Positions 28,587 through 37,678 of a DNA stretch of 64,000 nt are shown here, in pieces (within the stretch, counting starts at the first letter, position 1; each line of letters starts with the position of its first letter). The notes below the pieces were generated by a model. It did no database searches and was not told the DNA's origin. It worked only from the letters and a program-made list of their open reading frames with translations. This DNA comes from JAZOTM01 sp045657625 (lineage in GTDB: Bacteria; Bacillota; Clostridia; Lachnospirales; Lachnospiraceae). Both the position numbers and the translations under genes were made by a program. The stretch is taken from the NCBI GenBank assembly GCA_045657625.1, contig JAZOTM010000015.1, positions 15,975-79,974 on the forward strand, read 5' to 3'.

Positions 28587-29762
28587 TTAGTTGTGACGAG
28601 CAATTACGTCATCGATAGAAAGTGAAGATGCTGCTTCATTTAATTCATCAAAGCTGTATCCTGCCATTTCTACGATTTCTTCATCTGTATATGGATCATC
28701 TTCTACGAAATATTTTTCATAATTGGTGTAATCTTCAGAAGAAGATACATACAAATATGGGAAAAGAATTTCATATCCAAAGGTTCCGGCTTCTTTTACA
28801 TAATTTCCTTGCACTGCATTATAAACCATTAAGAATGCAAACAATGGATCACAGAAATGTCCACCGGATTCTGCAAACATACCGCCGCTCTCCAATTGCT
28901 CTGCTAAGTCATCCAAGAAGTCTGTGGAAACAACGTCAATGGTTCCGGTAAGACCGGCGTTCTCAAAAGCACCAATGGAGCCTACCAATGGATCTCCACC
29001 ACCACCGGCAACAATCAAAGCATCCATATTCGGAATACTGTTGTAAAGAGACATTGCTGCAGCTGCACCTTCTTCCGAAGATGTATTTGCATATACCGGT
29101 TCACTTAATGTAGCCTGATCATCCGGATTTGCTGCATTCCACTCATCAATGGCCTGCTGATATCCCTGCCATCTCAACTGGAAGGTAGCATCTCCAACCG
29201 TCCATGCTTCCAAACCAATATTTCTGTCTCCATTCTCCAACAACAAATTTACTAAGGTATAACCATTTGTAACTTCATCTTCATGTACTGCACCTACGTA
29301 GTACTGAGAGTTACAAGCAGTTTCATATACTTCCGGGCTATTTTCTTCTGAGATAATGCGGAAGAACTGGGCAATATATACACCATACTCATCGCAGGTG
29401 TTGATTGCAGATGTCATTTCAGAATCCGCGGAGTTACAAATAATAATTCCCTGGCATCCTGCTGCACAAAGGGTTTCAACCGATGCTGTTACCTGTTCAG
29501 AAACATGTCCCTGATCTACCCACTGTGTTTTTACCCCTAATGCAGATGCTGCTTTTTCTACAATGTCATAACACTGACTTCCCAATACGTCTGTGGAACT
29601 CCAAATAGAAATTCCAATGGTAATATCGCTGCTTTCTGCAGTTGTCGCAGTACCGCCGGATTCTGTACCGGTTTCTTCTGTGGTGCTTCCGCAACCTACC
29701 ATACCAACCGTCATCATGCCGGCCATGGCAAGAGCTGCTGCTCTTTTCATCATTTTTTTCAT
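28587..29762 (-). CDS. Sugar-binding lipoprotein of an ABC transporter
   Basis: 391 residues. A lipoprotein signal peptide has the lipobox MVGCG at about 20-24, followed by a linker rich in T, S and G. The mature part is a periplasmic-binding-protein type I fold, starting DITIGISIWSSTDVLG, with AAGCQGIIICNSADSEMTSA and ALIVAGGGGDPLVGS. It resembles the RbsB/ALS group for monosaccharides but the ligand is not readable. A GGGGG ribosome site precedes the ATG. It is probably induced by the YesM/YesN system encoded upstream. Confidence 0.92.
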   Translation of the reverse strand: MKKMMKRAAALAMAGMMTVGMVGCGSTTEETGTESGGTATTAESSDITIGISIWSSTDVLGSQCYDIVEKAASALGVKTQWVDQGHVSEQVTASVETLCAAGCQGIIICNSADSEMTSAINTCDEYGVYIAQFFRIISEENSPEVYETACNSQYYVGAVHEDEVTNGYTLVNLLLENGDRNIGLEAWTVGDATFQLRWQGYQQAIDEWNAANPDDQATLSEPVYANTSSEEGAAAAMSLYNSIPNMDALIVAGGGGDPLVGSIGAFENAGLTGTIDVVSTDFLDDLAEQLESGGMFAESGGHFCDPLFAFLMVYNAVQGNYVKEAGTFGYEILFPYLYVSSSEDYTNYEKYFVEDDPYTDEEIVEMAGYSFDELNEAASSLSIDDVIARHN

Positions 29763-29876
29763 GTAGGAACCCCCTTCATCTCAATCGCTGATATTCCTTA
29801 AGCCATCCCCTAAACAATATCGCTTCACCCATATTATCTGTTATTTTTCTTTTTTCCCGTTAGGACAGATTTGAAA

Positions 29877-29920
29877 AAAAGCGTAGCACGATTTTTAAAA
29901 AATCATACTACGCCTTTTTT
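29877..29920 (-). terminator. Terminator after the small lipoprotein gene
   Basis: An imperfect stem of GCGTAG-type arms extended by complementary A/T tracts, with T runs on both outer sides. It ends the two-component/lipoprotein transcript just before the transporter promoter region (29763-29876), where I see no strong -35, as expected for an activator-dependent promoter. Confidence 0.8.
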
Positions 29921-30348
29921 TATTCTAATCCTGTTACTTCAAAGGTTTTACTTAAAGTTTCACCAAATACCACATCTGCTGCCTCCGCTGCATCTTCATC
30001 GTAAGTCACAGTCACGGTTACCTGATCCCCATTGGATAACCCTGTATTTTCGTCAATGCTAAAGGAAATACCCGCAACTACGTTAATATAGGTGGTTAAA
30101 GCTTCCAAGTCCTCCACGCTGTCCAGTTCCTCTAATGCATCTTCTCCACCTACCATTTCGGTCTCTAAACCGTCATAATCCACATTTACAGAGGCAATGC
30201 CTTCTCCATCTGCACCGGTAAAATCCACTGTAACATAATCCATGATTTCCACAATGCCATCCTCCTCTGCAGTTCCACAGCCCAAAGAAACTGGTGCCAT
30301 CATAGCAGTCAAAATGCAAACGCCTAAAAACTGTTTCTTGTTTTTCAT
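29920..30348 (-). CDS. Small lipoprotein of unknown function
   Basis: 142 residues. The signal peptide ends in the lipobox SLGC at about 21-24. The mature part is very acidic, with NGDQVTVTVTYDED near the C-terminus, a pattern seen in small beta-rich domains of Firmicute envelope proteins. It overlaps the response-regulator gene by 4 bp, so it is translationally coupled to it. An accessory role in sensing at the cell surface is possible but is inference. Confidence 0.75.
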   Translation of the reverse strand: MKNKKQFLGVCILTAMMAPVSLGCGTAEEDGIVEIMDYVTVDFTGADGEGIASVNVDYDGLETEMVGGEDALEELDSVEDLEALTTYINVVAGISFSIDENTGLSNGDQVTVTVTYDEDAAEAADVVFGETLSKTFEVTGLE

Positions 30349-31955
30349 ACTAAGTCCCTCACTTTCGTAAATTGTTGTCTATATTCGCTTGGTCGAACCC
30401 CTCGATACTTTTTAAATACACGACTAAAATAATTATAGTCATCATAGCCCACTTCAAAAGAGATTTCCTCCAAACTCTTTTCACTCTTTTCAATTAATTC
30501 CATCGCTTTTTCCACGCGTAATCTGGCAATAAATCCTACCATGGTCTCTCCATATTTTTTGGAAAAGGTTCTGGAAATATAACTGGCATCCACATGGTAT
30601 TTTTCCGCCAAACCGGAAAGTGTCAAATGTTCCTTGTAATTTGCTTCGATATCCTCATGAATCTTCTCAGCCAAATCTTGAATCGAGCCGGTATATACTT
30701 CGTTGCGATCCACACAGGCAAAAGAGGATAAAAGTTGAATATTCTTAAACAAGGTTTCTTTGTTTAGTTGCATTCTGGAATATCGTAAGGCATCGTTGAT
30801 TTCTTCCACTTCTTCCTTCATTTCCGTTCCATTTTTTTCAAAAAACAAAATGGAAGAAAGCTGTACCACGTATTGTGAAATATCCAGCAAAGACCAACTG
30901 CCATCATCACAATTCTGCAAATTCGACTGCTCGAAAATCTGCTTTTTCAGTTCTGTTTTTTTTCCTTTCTCTACTGCATCCTGAATGTTTTTTTCCACAA
31001 CTCTGGAAATTTTTCTGGTGTTTTCCACATTTTTTGTATGATTTACCCACAAAATCACATGATTTCTGGAAAAAGGTCTTGTCATCAATGCCGTTACCAT
31101 TTCGCGATAAACAAAACCTAAGGACTCTTGTTTTTCTTTATTGTCCCGCAAAATAATGGTAATCGGTCCGGTTTCATCAATCGGGAATTCCATTAAAATC
31201 TCATTCGCTACCCGTTTTAAAAAAGCCGGATCCGTATCCATACTCACAAGAAATTCATTTACCTTGGCGTTATAGCAAAAAACATTTGCCTTCATATCCG
31301 GTCGTATCCCATGAATCACTCGCTGAATACGATGTTTGATGTCATAAGACAATTGATGCATTTTATACTGATACGTGCGGCTAAGCAAATCCATATCATG
31401 AAACTTCAAAAACAACACCGGTGTTTTTTCTTTCTCATATTTTAACGAACCGCCATATAACTCTGCAGATAACATGGCTGACATTTGCCCATCTTGCAAA
31501 ATAGAAGATGCTTTTCGCTCCTTCTCCCTATTTTGCTCCAGTTCCACCTGTTTCGCAGAATTGGTATCTAACTGTAAGATTGCCTTTTTTAATACAGATT
31601 TGAGTTGCTCCTGTCCCACCGGTTTCAGTAGATAATCCATTCCACCGGCCACAAAGGCCCCCTTTACCTTTTCATAATCATCATAACCACTCACCGCAAT
31701 GGAAATCATTTGCGGGTAATTGGCTTGTATTTCTTGGAATAAAGCTAGGCCGTCCATAAAAGGCATATTAATGTCCGACAGCAAAATATTAGGGTGTTCC
31801 TTGGGAATACGTTCCAATACTTCCTGTCCGTCCTCTGCCGGTTCCAAAAAATCCAATCCCATCTTCTCCCAATCAATGAGATTTCTAAGATTTTCCCGGC
31901 TCCAATACTCATCATCCGCCACCAATACCCGGTAGTTACTCTTCTCCATACGCAT
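30345..31955 (-). CDS. YesN-like AraC-type response regulator
   Basis: About 536 residues; the ATG at 31955 (or 31949) follows GAGGTGC. The receiver domain begins YRVLVADDEYWSRENL, with the phospho-acceptor Asp in LLSDINMPFMDG and a conserved Lys in LLKPVGQ. A long linker leads to a C-terminal AraC helix-turn-helix pair (HVDASYISRTFSKKYGE and FEVGYDDYNYFSRVFKKYRGVRPSEYR). Such regulators activate a neighbouring sugar ABC operon, here the one at 25.1-29.8 kb. Confidence 0.93.
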   Translation of the reverse strand: MRMEKSNYRVLVADDEYWSRENLRNLIDWEKMGLDFLEPAEDGQEVLERIPKEHPNILLSDINMPFMDGLALFQEIQANYPQMISIAVSGYDDYEKVKGAFVAGGMDYLLKPVGQEQLKSVLKKAILQLDTNSAKQVELEQNREKERKASSILQDGQMSAMLSAELYGGSLKYEKEKTPVLFLKFHDMDLLSRTYQYKMHQLSYDIKHRIQRVIHGIRPDMKANVFCYNAKVNEFLVSMDTDPAFLKRVANEILMEFPIDETGPITIILRDNKEKQESLGFVYREMVTALMTRPFSRNHVILWVNHTKNVENTRKISRVVEKNIQDAVEKGKKTELKKQIFEQSNLQNCDDGSWSLLDISQYVVQLSSILFFEKNGTEMKEEVEEINDALRYSRMQLNKETLFKNIQLLSSFACVDRNEVYTGSIQDLAEKIHEDIEANYKEHLTLSGLAEKYHVDASYISRTFSKKYGETMVGFIARLRVEKAMELIEKSEKSLEEISFEVGYDDYNYFSRVFKKYRGVRPSEYRQQFTKVRDLV

Positions 31956-33759
31956 GCACCTCTTCCCCCACAATCGGAATCTTTATAGAAACACAAGTTC
32001 CTTCATTTTCCGTGCTTTCATAGTACAATCCATAGGATTCTCCAAAGGCCATTTTGATTCTGGCATTTACATTCAAAATACCAATGGAATCTCCTTTTTC
32101 TATACGGTCTATTTTGTTTTCTTTCAGCGCAGCATTGATTTCCTCCGTATCCATGCCTACACCATTGTCTTTAATAAATATCCAAAGTTCTCCTTTTTTG
32201 TGTCTAGCCACAATTTCCAGTCTCTTTTCTCTCCCCTTCACGTAACGCAATCCATGATTCAACGCATTTTCTACAATTGGTTGAATCGAAATACGCGGAA
32301 TACGATCCTTTAGTACCTCTCCCGGCACATCAAAACTATAATTATCGATAAACCCATGTCGCACATCCATGACATACAAATAATTCTGTACATGCTGCAT
32401 TTCTTCCTGTACCGTAGCTAAAGTATCTGAAATATTAATGCTATAACGAAAAATCCCGGATAACGCTTGGCATAGTTCACTAACTAAGGAACAGTTTTGA
32501 GAAACCGCAATTCCGCTCATCGTATTTAACGTGTTATATAAAAAATGGGGATTGATTTGTGCCTGTAGCGCCTGGTATTCCGTCCGTTCCATCAACAATT
32601 GATTTTCATATTGATGAAAAATCATATCCTGAATCTGATCTAACATATTGTTAAACTCAGATCCCAAAACCACCAGTTCTTTGCTCCAACCCTCCGTATC
32701 GATACGCAATTCCATTTCCCCTTCTGCGATACGAACGACGCGACTTTGCAGTTCTTCAATCGGCTTTGCAATCTGCATGGAAAGGTAAATACCTATCGCA
32801 GACGCAATCAATGCCATGAGAATCGCTACTCCCACTAAAATCTGTATCAGCATCCGAAGCGTACTATTCAGATAAGCCTTTGAAGTCAACATATAAGAAT
32901 GTAATTCGTATTTATCAAAGCTACTTTCCGTAAGATAAAATCCATCATATTCGGATTTCAATTTGAGACTGCTATCTTCTGAAAGTTCCTCACTTAACTG
33001 CTGATACAAAACCACGCCCTGTTCTTCGTTTCCGACATAACAAATGGAGCTATCTCCGGTCCCCTGCAACCAAACCACTTCATCTTTCGTCGTAATGTAT
33101 TTTTGCATAACCTTCTTAAATACTGAACTATCAAACTCACACACCAAATATCCATACTGCACGCGCTCTCCGGAGTATTCATGCAGTTTCATAACGATGC
33201 GCACCATTTCATCTTTCAGTACCGTGTTGTAATAACCGGAAATCAAAAGTTCGGAAGTGTCTGACTCCACATAGGACAATAAAATCTCTGTATTTACGTC
33301 CTGCTCCGCATCATAAAGATTCGCTGGAAAGGCGGTAACATTCGAACGATATACACTGACTACTTTGTCTTTCGAATCATAAATGTAAACTGCCCGTAAT
33401 CCATCTTCTAAGTCAAAACGACATCCCGCAAAATCAGAGGCTTCCCAATAAAACTTTTTTAAATTGGAACCGTCCTGTAACCGATTACGCATATTATTGG
33501 TCAATGCCGTCTCGGTATAAATGGTTTGCATCTTTACCACACGGGAATGAATTTCTTCCTCCAACTCATCCTGCATTTTTTCCAAATACTCGGCACGGCT
33601 GGATAAATTCTGTTCTTTTAATTGGTGCTTTGATGCGAAATAAAATGTGATTGTTAATAAGACCATGGCCATAATCGTACATCCCAACAAAAGCAGAATA
33701 TACGCCCCTCTTATGGTCCACCCTTTACGCGAAAAAAAAGATCTTCCCCCAAACATCAT
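31936..33759 (-). CDS. YesM-like sensor histidine kinase
   Basis: 607 residues. There is a membrane helix at about 16-40, an extracellular sensor of about 250 residues, a second helix near 293-315, and HAMP. The His_kinase domain has its phospho-acceptor in LQAQINPHFLYNTLN. The ATPase domain has VENALNHGLRY and IKDNGVGMD. It overlaps the response-regulator gene. This type usually responds to extracellular oligosaccharides, sometimes through the binding protein of the partner transporter. Confidence 0.94.
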   Translation of the reverse strand: MMFGGRSFFSRKGWTIRGAYILLLLGCTIMAMVLLTITFYFASKHQLKEQNLSSRAEYLEKMQDELEEEIHSRVVKMQTIYTETALTNNMRNRLQDGSNLKKFYWEASDFAGCRFDLEDGLRAVYIYDSKDKVVSVYRSNVTAFPANLYDAEQDVNTEILLSYVESDTSELLISGYYNTVLKDEMVRIVMKLHEYSGERVQYGYLVCEFDSSVFKKVMQKYITTKDEVVWLQGTGDSSICYVGNEEQGVVLYQQLSEELSEDSSLKLKSEYDGFYLTESSFDKYELHSYMLTSKAYLNSTLRMLIQILVGVAILMALIASAIGIYLSMQIAKPIEELQSRVVRIAEGEMELRIDTEGWSKELVVLGSEFNNMLDQIQDMIFHQYENQLLMERTEYQALQAQINPHFLYNTLNTMSGIAVSQNCSLVSELCQALSGIFRYSINISDTLATVQEEMQHVQNYLYVMDVRHGFIDNYSFDVPGEVLKDRIPRISIQPIVENALNHGLRYVKGREKRLEIVARHKKGELWIFIKDNGVGMDTEEINAALKENKIDRIEKGDSIGILNVNARIKMAFGESYGLYYESTENEGTCVSIKIPIVGEEVHAYGEE

Positions 33760-33829
33760 TTTTCTCCTTTGATGATGTCATTATACTATATATTTCATAG
33801 AAAATGAAAAAGAATGTCGCTTGTGCATC

Positions 33830-33938
33830 CACACAACCTATCCAAGAAAGAATGTCGCATGCGACATTCTCGCGCCAAGCGCGGTTGCATTTATGCAACA
33901 TTTACATCTCGCGCGTGTGCGCTTCCATAGCGGAGCGC
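33830..33938. repeat. Cluster of short palindromes (GC-rich intergenic island)
   Basis: This 110-bp patch is much more GC-rich than its surroundings and is a chain of inverted repeats. There is a perfect 22-bp palindrome at 33849-33870 (half AGAATGTCGCA), a CGCG-N5-CGCG element, GTTGCATTTATGCAAC at 33884-33899, and GCGC-rich arms near 33911-33938. A half-copy, AGAATGTCGC, also occurs at 33831. It contains no gene and lies between the kinase start and a terminator. Confidence 0.6.
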
Positions 33939-33986
33939 TTTTTTATATCATAGGAATGGAATTTCCTATGATATAAAAAAAGCACT
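33939..33986. terminator. Bidirectional terminator after the Na/Pi cotransporter gene
   Basis: A long stem (about 20 bp, CTTTTTTATATCATAGGAA against its complement) with a short loop. It ends the minus-strand Na/phosphate cotransporter transcript. Confidence 0.85.
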
Positions 33987-34022
33987 TGGAACCTTTTTCT
34001 GCTTCCAAATGCCTTTTCTACT

Positions 34023-35666
34023 TTATGCCTCGCTCGATACAAATACATACTCTGCAATATTCATGCAGTGCTCTGCCACACGACGACATACCGTCAAATA
34101 TTCTGTTAGATAAACGCTGGCTTCCGGTGCGCTTTTTCCTTTGCGAAGTTTTTTCAAATCCGCTTTTTTCAGCGTTTTGATTTCGTCCACCACAAGCAAA
34201 GCCTTATCTTTTACCAAAAATGCAGTCTCTTTGCATCCTGTTTCATACACAGATTTGGTTAAATCCAATACCTCTGTCATTTCTTCTGCAATGGGTTGCA
34301 ACAATTCCAGCAATTTTTGATTGTTCTTAAAGTCCTTTCGATGCATCTTCTTGGTACAGCTCATTAAGTTCAGCGCATAATCACTGATACGTTCTGCGTC
34401 ACCTAAAGTATGCAGCATATCTGCAATGCTTTCGCTATCTTCTTCCGATACAGCTTCTCCGGATAAACGAATCAAGAAACGATTGGCTTCTTCCACCATT
34501 TCATCTACCTGCATTTCCGATTCCTTGATTGCTGTCTTTTCCTCTTTTTCATAATTCTGCAACATAGAAAGTGCGCCGGCAAATCCATCACAGGCTTCCC
34601 GTACGATCAAATTGGTTTTCTTTTTACATTCTGCAGTTGCAAGTGCCGGAGTGAAAAGCAAACGTTCGTCCAAAAATACCTCTTTTCCGTCCTCTGCAGA
34701 AATAACACGTTCTGCAATTTTTACAAGTTGCTTGGTAAATGGCAAAAGAAGAATCGTTGTCACTACGTTAAAAATCGAATGGAAGCCGGCAACCGCAAAC
34801 GGAGTAATTGCTTCACCCAAAATCGGTAATTGTATACCCAAACTACAAATAAAGTAAATCACGAGTCCAATCGCTGTTCCAATCAAGTTAAAGGACACAT
34901 GGATGACAGAAACTCTCTTTGCATTTTTGCTAACTCCAATGGAAGACAATAAGGCAGTTACGCAAGTACCGATGTTCTGTCCCATGATAATCGGGATTGC
35001 GACTCCATAAGAAATCTGGCCGGTCATAGAAAGTGCCTGTAAAACACCTACCGATGCGGCAGATGACTGAATCACACCTGTAAAGACTGCACCAATTAAG
35101 ACTCCTAAAAATGGATTTTCAAAAGCAGTTAAAATACTGGTAAATTCCGGCATTTCTGCTAGCGGCGAAAGTGCATCTGACATTTCTTCCATACCATACA
35201 TCAACACAGCAAAGCCCACTAATACCATACCGATATCTTTTTTCTTTTGCTTTTTCGCAGCCATCACCATGATAATTCCGATTAAGGCTAAAATTGGGGA
35301 AAAATTCTCCGGTTTCAGCATGGATAACAAAACATTATCTGTCTGTAATCCACTTAAACTTAAAATCCAAGCAGTTAAGGTCGTTCCAATATTGGAACCC
35401 ATAATGACTCCTACCGTTTGTGTCAAAGACATAATGCCGGAGTTTACGAGACCCACCAACATTACGGTTAACGCAGAGGAGGATTGGATTGCTATCGTAA
35501 TGACCGCGCCAAACAACAATCCCTTTGCCGGATGGTTGGTCATTTTTTGTAATATATTTTCCAAACCTTCACCGGCAGCTCGTTTTAAGCTTCCAGACAT
35601 AACATGCATACCAAACAAGAAAAAGGCAAGTCCACCTAGGACCTGTAACAAATTATAAATCGACAT
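34023..35666 (-). CDS. Na+/phosphate cotransporter family protein with PhoU domain
   Basis: 547 residues from the ATG at 35666, which has an AAGGAG site. Two inverted Na/Pi repeats carry the QSSSA-type signatures (AIQSSSALTVML and VIQSSAASVGVL). They are followed by a C-terminal helical PhoU-like domain of about 200 residues. Family members carry out Na+-coupled phosphate transport, in or out depending on the type. A yybP-ykoY Mn2+ riboswitch with a terminator lies in the 5' leader, which is unusual for this family. Confidence 0.9.
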   Translation of the reverse strand: MSIYNLLQVLGGLAFFLFGMHVMSGSLKRAAGEGLENILQKMTNHPAKGLLFGAVITIAIQSSSALTVMLVGLVNSGIMSLTQTVGVIMGSNIGTTLTAWILSLSGLQTDNVLLSMLKPENFSPILALIGIIMVMAAKKQKKKDIGMVLVGFAVLMYGMEEMSDALSPLAEMPEFTSILTAFENPFLGVLIGAVFTGVIQSSAASVGVLQALSMTGQISYGVAIPIIMGQNIGTCVTALLSSIGVSKNAKRVSVIHVSFNLIGTAIGLVIYFICSLGIQLPILGEAITPFAVAGFHSIFNVVTTILLLPFTKQLVKIAERVISAEDGKEVFLDERLLFTPALATAECKKKTNLIVREACDGFAGALSMLQNYEKEEKTAIKESEMQVDEMVEEANRFLIRLSGEAVSEEDSESIADMLHTLGDAERISDYALNLMSCTKKMHRKDFKNNQKLLELLQPIAEEMTEVLDLTKSVYETGCKETAFLVKDKALLVVDEIKTLKKADLKKLRKGKSAPEASVYLTEYLTVCRRVAEHCMNIAEYVFVSSEA

Positions 35667-35722
35667 GTATACTTCGCTCCTTTCTGTCGAAACAAACAAG
35701 GTTTTGGTTTCGCCATTCCTAA

Positions 35723-35773
35723 GAAAAAAAAAGCGAGACTTTACCGCAGCAAAAAACTGTGGTAAAGTCTCGC
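35723..35773 (-). terminator. Expression-platform terminator of the Mn2+ riboswitch
   Basis: A 16-17-bp stem (GCGAGACTTTACCACAG against CTGCGGTAAAGTCTCGC, minus strand) followed by ten Ts. Its 5' arm contains the 3' strand of the aptamer P1 stem, so aptamer closure and termination exclude each other. This predicts an ON switch. Confidence 0.88.
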
Positions 35774-35862
35774 TACTTCAACATATTCCGGGGACAAAAC
35801 CCTATGTCCCGTACTGACGAAATATATCACATGCAGCGCATGCGAGCTACTCCCTAAACCTT
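35757..35862 (-). ncRNA. yybP-ykoY (Mn2+) riboswitch upstream of the Na/Pi cotransporter
   Basis: The minus strand reads GGTTTAGGGAGTAGCTCGC, a hairpin, TTCGTCAGTACGGG, a second hairpin, CCCCGGAATATGTTGAAG, and TAGCGAGACTTTACC. The GGGAGTAGC, CGTCA, CCGG and GAGAC-type elements occur in the order of the yybP-ykoY consensus. A second, closely similar copy lies at 63255-63350. TTGACA (35891-35896) and TATGTT (35867-35872) form a promoter with 18-bp spacing just upstream. Confidence 0.88.
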
Positions 35863-35904
35863 TTTCAACATACTATGCCGATATCCCCTTTGTCAATCCC
35901 CTTT

Positions 35905-36681
35905 TTAAACGCAAATAACAAATGGTTTTCCGGAAACCTGCTGAATCTCTAGATGTATTCCATACATTTCTTTTAAAATTTCTTCATGAATCACTTTTTC
36001 CGGTGCCCCCTTCGCCACAAGTTTTCCTTCCGGCGACAAGGCAACGATTTCATCACTGTAGGCCAATGCTTGATTAATATCATGCAAAACCATAACAATG
36101 GTCGTTCCATACTTTTCATTTAAATGTCGAATTAACTTTAAAAGCTGTAGCTGATAACGAATATCCAAATAAGTAGTCGGTTCATCTAAAAAAATGGTAT
36201 CCGTCCCCTGGGCTAAGGCCATGGCAATCCAAACTCTCTGTTTTTGTCCACCGGACAATTCGGAAATATAACGATCTGCAAACTTCTTCACACCGGTAAT
36301 TTCCATCGCACGTTCCACCATTTCCTCATCCACCTGCGGATCCAAACTTCCTCCTATTTTTCGATAAGGTGTACGACCATAGGATACCAATTTCTTTACT
36401 GTCAAATCATCCGGTGCCGTATTGTACTGATGCACAATTGCCACCTCTCTGGCATAGGCTTTCAAACTTAATTCTTCTATATTTCTATGTTTTAAATAAA
36501 TCTCTCCACCTAAAGGTTTTAAATTCTTTGTCATTAAGGAAAATAACGTCGATTTTCCACAACCATTGGCTCCCATAATGGTTGTGACTTTCCCTTTTTG
36601 TATCTCCAAATGCAAATGACGTAACACCGGCTTCTCTCCATAAGCAAATGTCAAATCACGGATTTCAAATAGATTTTCCAT
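35905..36681 (-). CDS. Heme/iron ABC transporter ATP-binding protein
   Basis: 258 residues from the ATG at 36681, behind AAAGGAGGT; the frame extends 15 codons upstream without a better site. Walker A is GANGCGKST, the signature LSGGQKQR and Walker B DTIFLDEPTTYLD, the form typical of FecE/FhuC-type siderophore and heme importers. It overlaps the permease gene and is the last gene of the NEAT/heme operon. Confidence 0.93.
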   Translation of the reverse strand: MENLFEIRDLTFAYGEKPVLRHLHLEIQKGKVTTIMGANGCGKSTLFSLMTKNLKPLGGEIYLKHRNIEELSLKAYAREVAIVHQYNTAPDDLTVKKLVSYGRTPYRKIGGSLDPQVDEEMVERAMEITGVKKFADRYISELSGGQKQRVWIAMALAQGTDTIFLDEPTTYLDIRYQLQLLKLIRHLNEKYGTTIVMVLHDINQALAYSDEIVALSPEGKLVAKGAPEKVIHEEILKEMYGIHLEIQQVSGKPFVICV

Positions 36682-37678
36682 TGGTAGACCTCCTTTGCAA
36701 CAAAATAATAAAAATCGGTCCACCAATGATATTCATCAAGACTGCTGCACTGATTTCATAAGGATAGCAAATGGTACGGCCTAACGTATCCGCCGCCAAG
36801 AACAAGCACGCCCCAAACAACGCAGAAAATGGAATCAGCCATTTGTGGCTGTTCCCCACCAGGAGGCGTCCAATGTGGGGAACCAATAATCCCAAGAAAC
36901 TTACTACTCCGCAAATCGCGGTGGCAGAAGACGCCAACAACACGGCAACAAGAGACACACATACTTGCATCACTCCAACATGCATTCCTAATCCGCGGAT
37001 TGTTTTTTCCTCTAATCCCAACAAGTCACACCAATGAATGCATAAAAAGGCAAAAAACAACCCAGGAAATACACAAAACGCTAAAACCTTTACATCATCC
37101 CAAGTCTTTAAGGTAATGGTTCCCTCAACGATAGAGGCAACCGTGGACATATTGCTTCCACCAAAGGAATTAATCGCTTCAGACAAACCTGTAAATAATG
37201 CTTCGATTGCAATACCCACTAAAATAATACGTAAGGAGGAACCCCCTTTTCCCATTGCAATGGTATAAACAATCCCAAAGGCCAACAATCCACCCAAAAA
37301 ACTAAAAAGAGTCACATGGGTATATAAGGCCGGCCACAAGGCTGCCACCAATACCGTCACAAACTGTGCACCGGAGGAAACCCCGATAATTCCCGGATCC
37401 GCCAAGGAATTCTTCAACACTGCCTGAAGCAACACACCGGAAACAGATAATGCCGCGCCGGCCAAAAGAGCAATAATAATACGTGGGAAACGCAAGTCAT
37501 ACACCGTAGCTACATCCGCATCATACTCGATAAACAACCCTTTCAACATTTGCCAAAAACCGACTTTCACACTGCCTAAATTGACGGACAAAAAAATCAA
37601 CGCCAAGCAGATACAAAACATGATTGTCACAACTACAACGTTTCGCAAGGCTCTTTCTTTTTTTCTATCACTTCTCAT
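36665..37678 (-). CDS. Heme/iron ABC transporter permease (FecCD family, IsdF-like)
   Basis: 337 residues with about ten helices and FecCD signatures: LRFPRIIIALLAGAALSVSG, LADPGIIGVSSGA, GVVSFLGLLVPHIGRLLVG and LGRTICYPYEISAAVLMNIIGGPIF. It overlaps the binding-protein gene by 4 bp. It forms the membrane channel for the substrate delivered by the IsdE-like lipoprotein. Confidence 0.94.
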   Translation of the reverse strand: MRSDRKKERALRNVVVVTIMFCICLALIFLSVNLGSVKVGFWQMLKGLFIEYDADVATVYDLRFPRIIIALLAGAALSVSGVLLQAVLKNSLADPGIIGVSSGAQFVTVLVAALWPALYTHVTLFSFLGGLLAFGIVYTIAMGKGGSSLRIILVGIAIEALFTGLSEAINSFGGSNMSTVASIVEGTITLKTWDDVKVLAFCVFPGLFFAFLCIHWCDLLGLEEKTIRGLGMHVGVMQVCVSLVAVLLASSATAICGVVSFLGLLVPHIGRLLVGNSHKWLIPFSALFGACLFLAADTLGRTICYPYEISAAVLMNIIGGPIFIILLQRRSTNGKSI

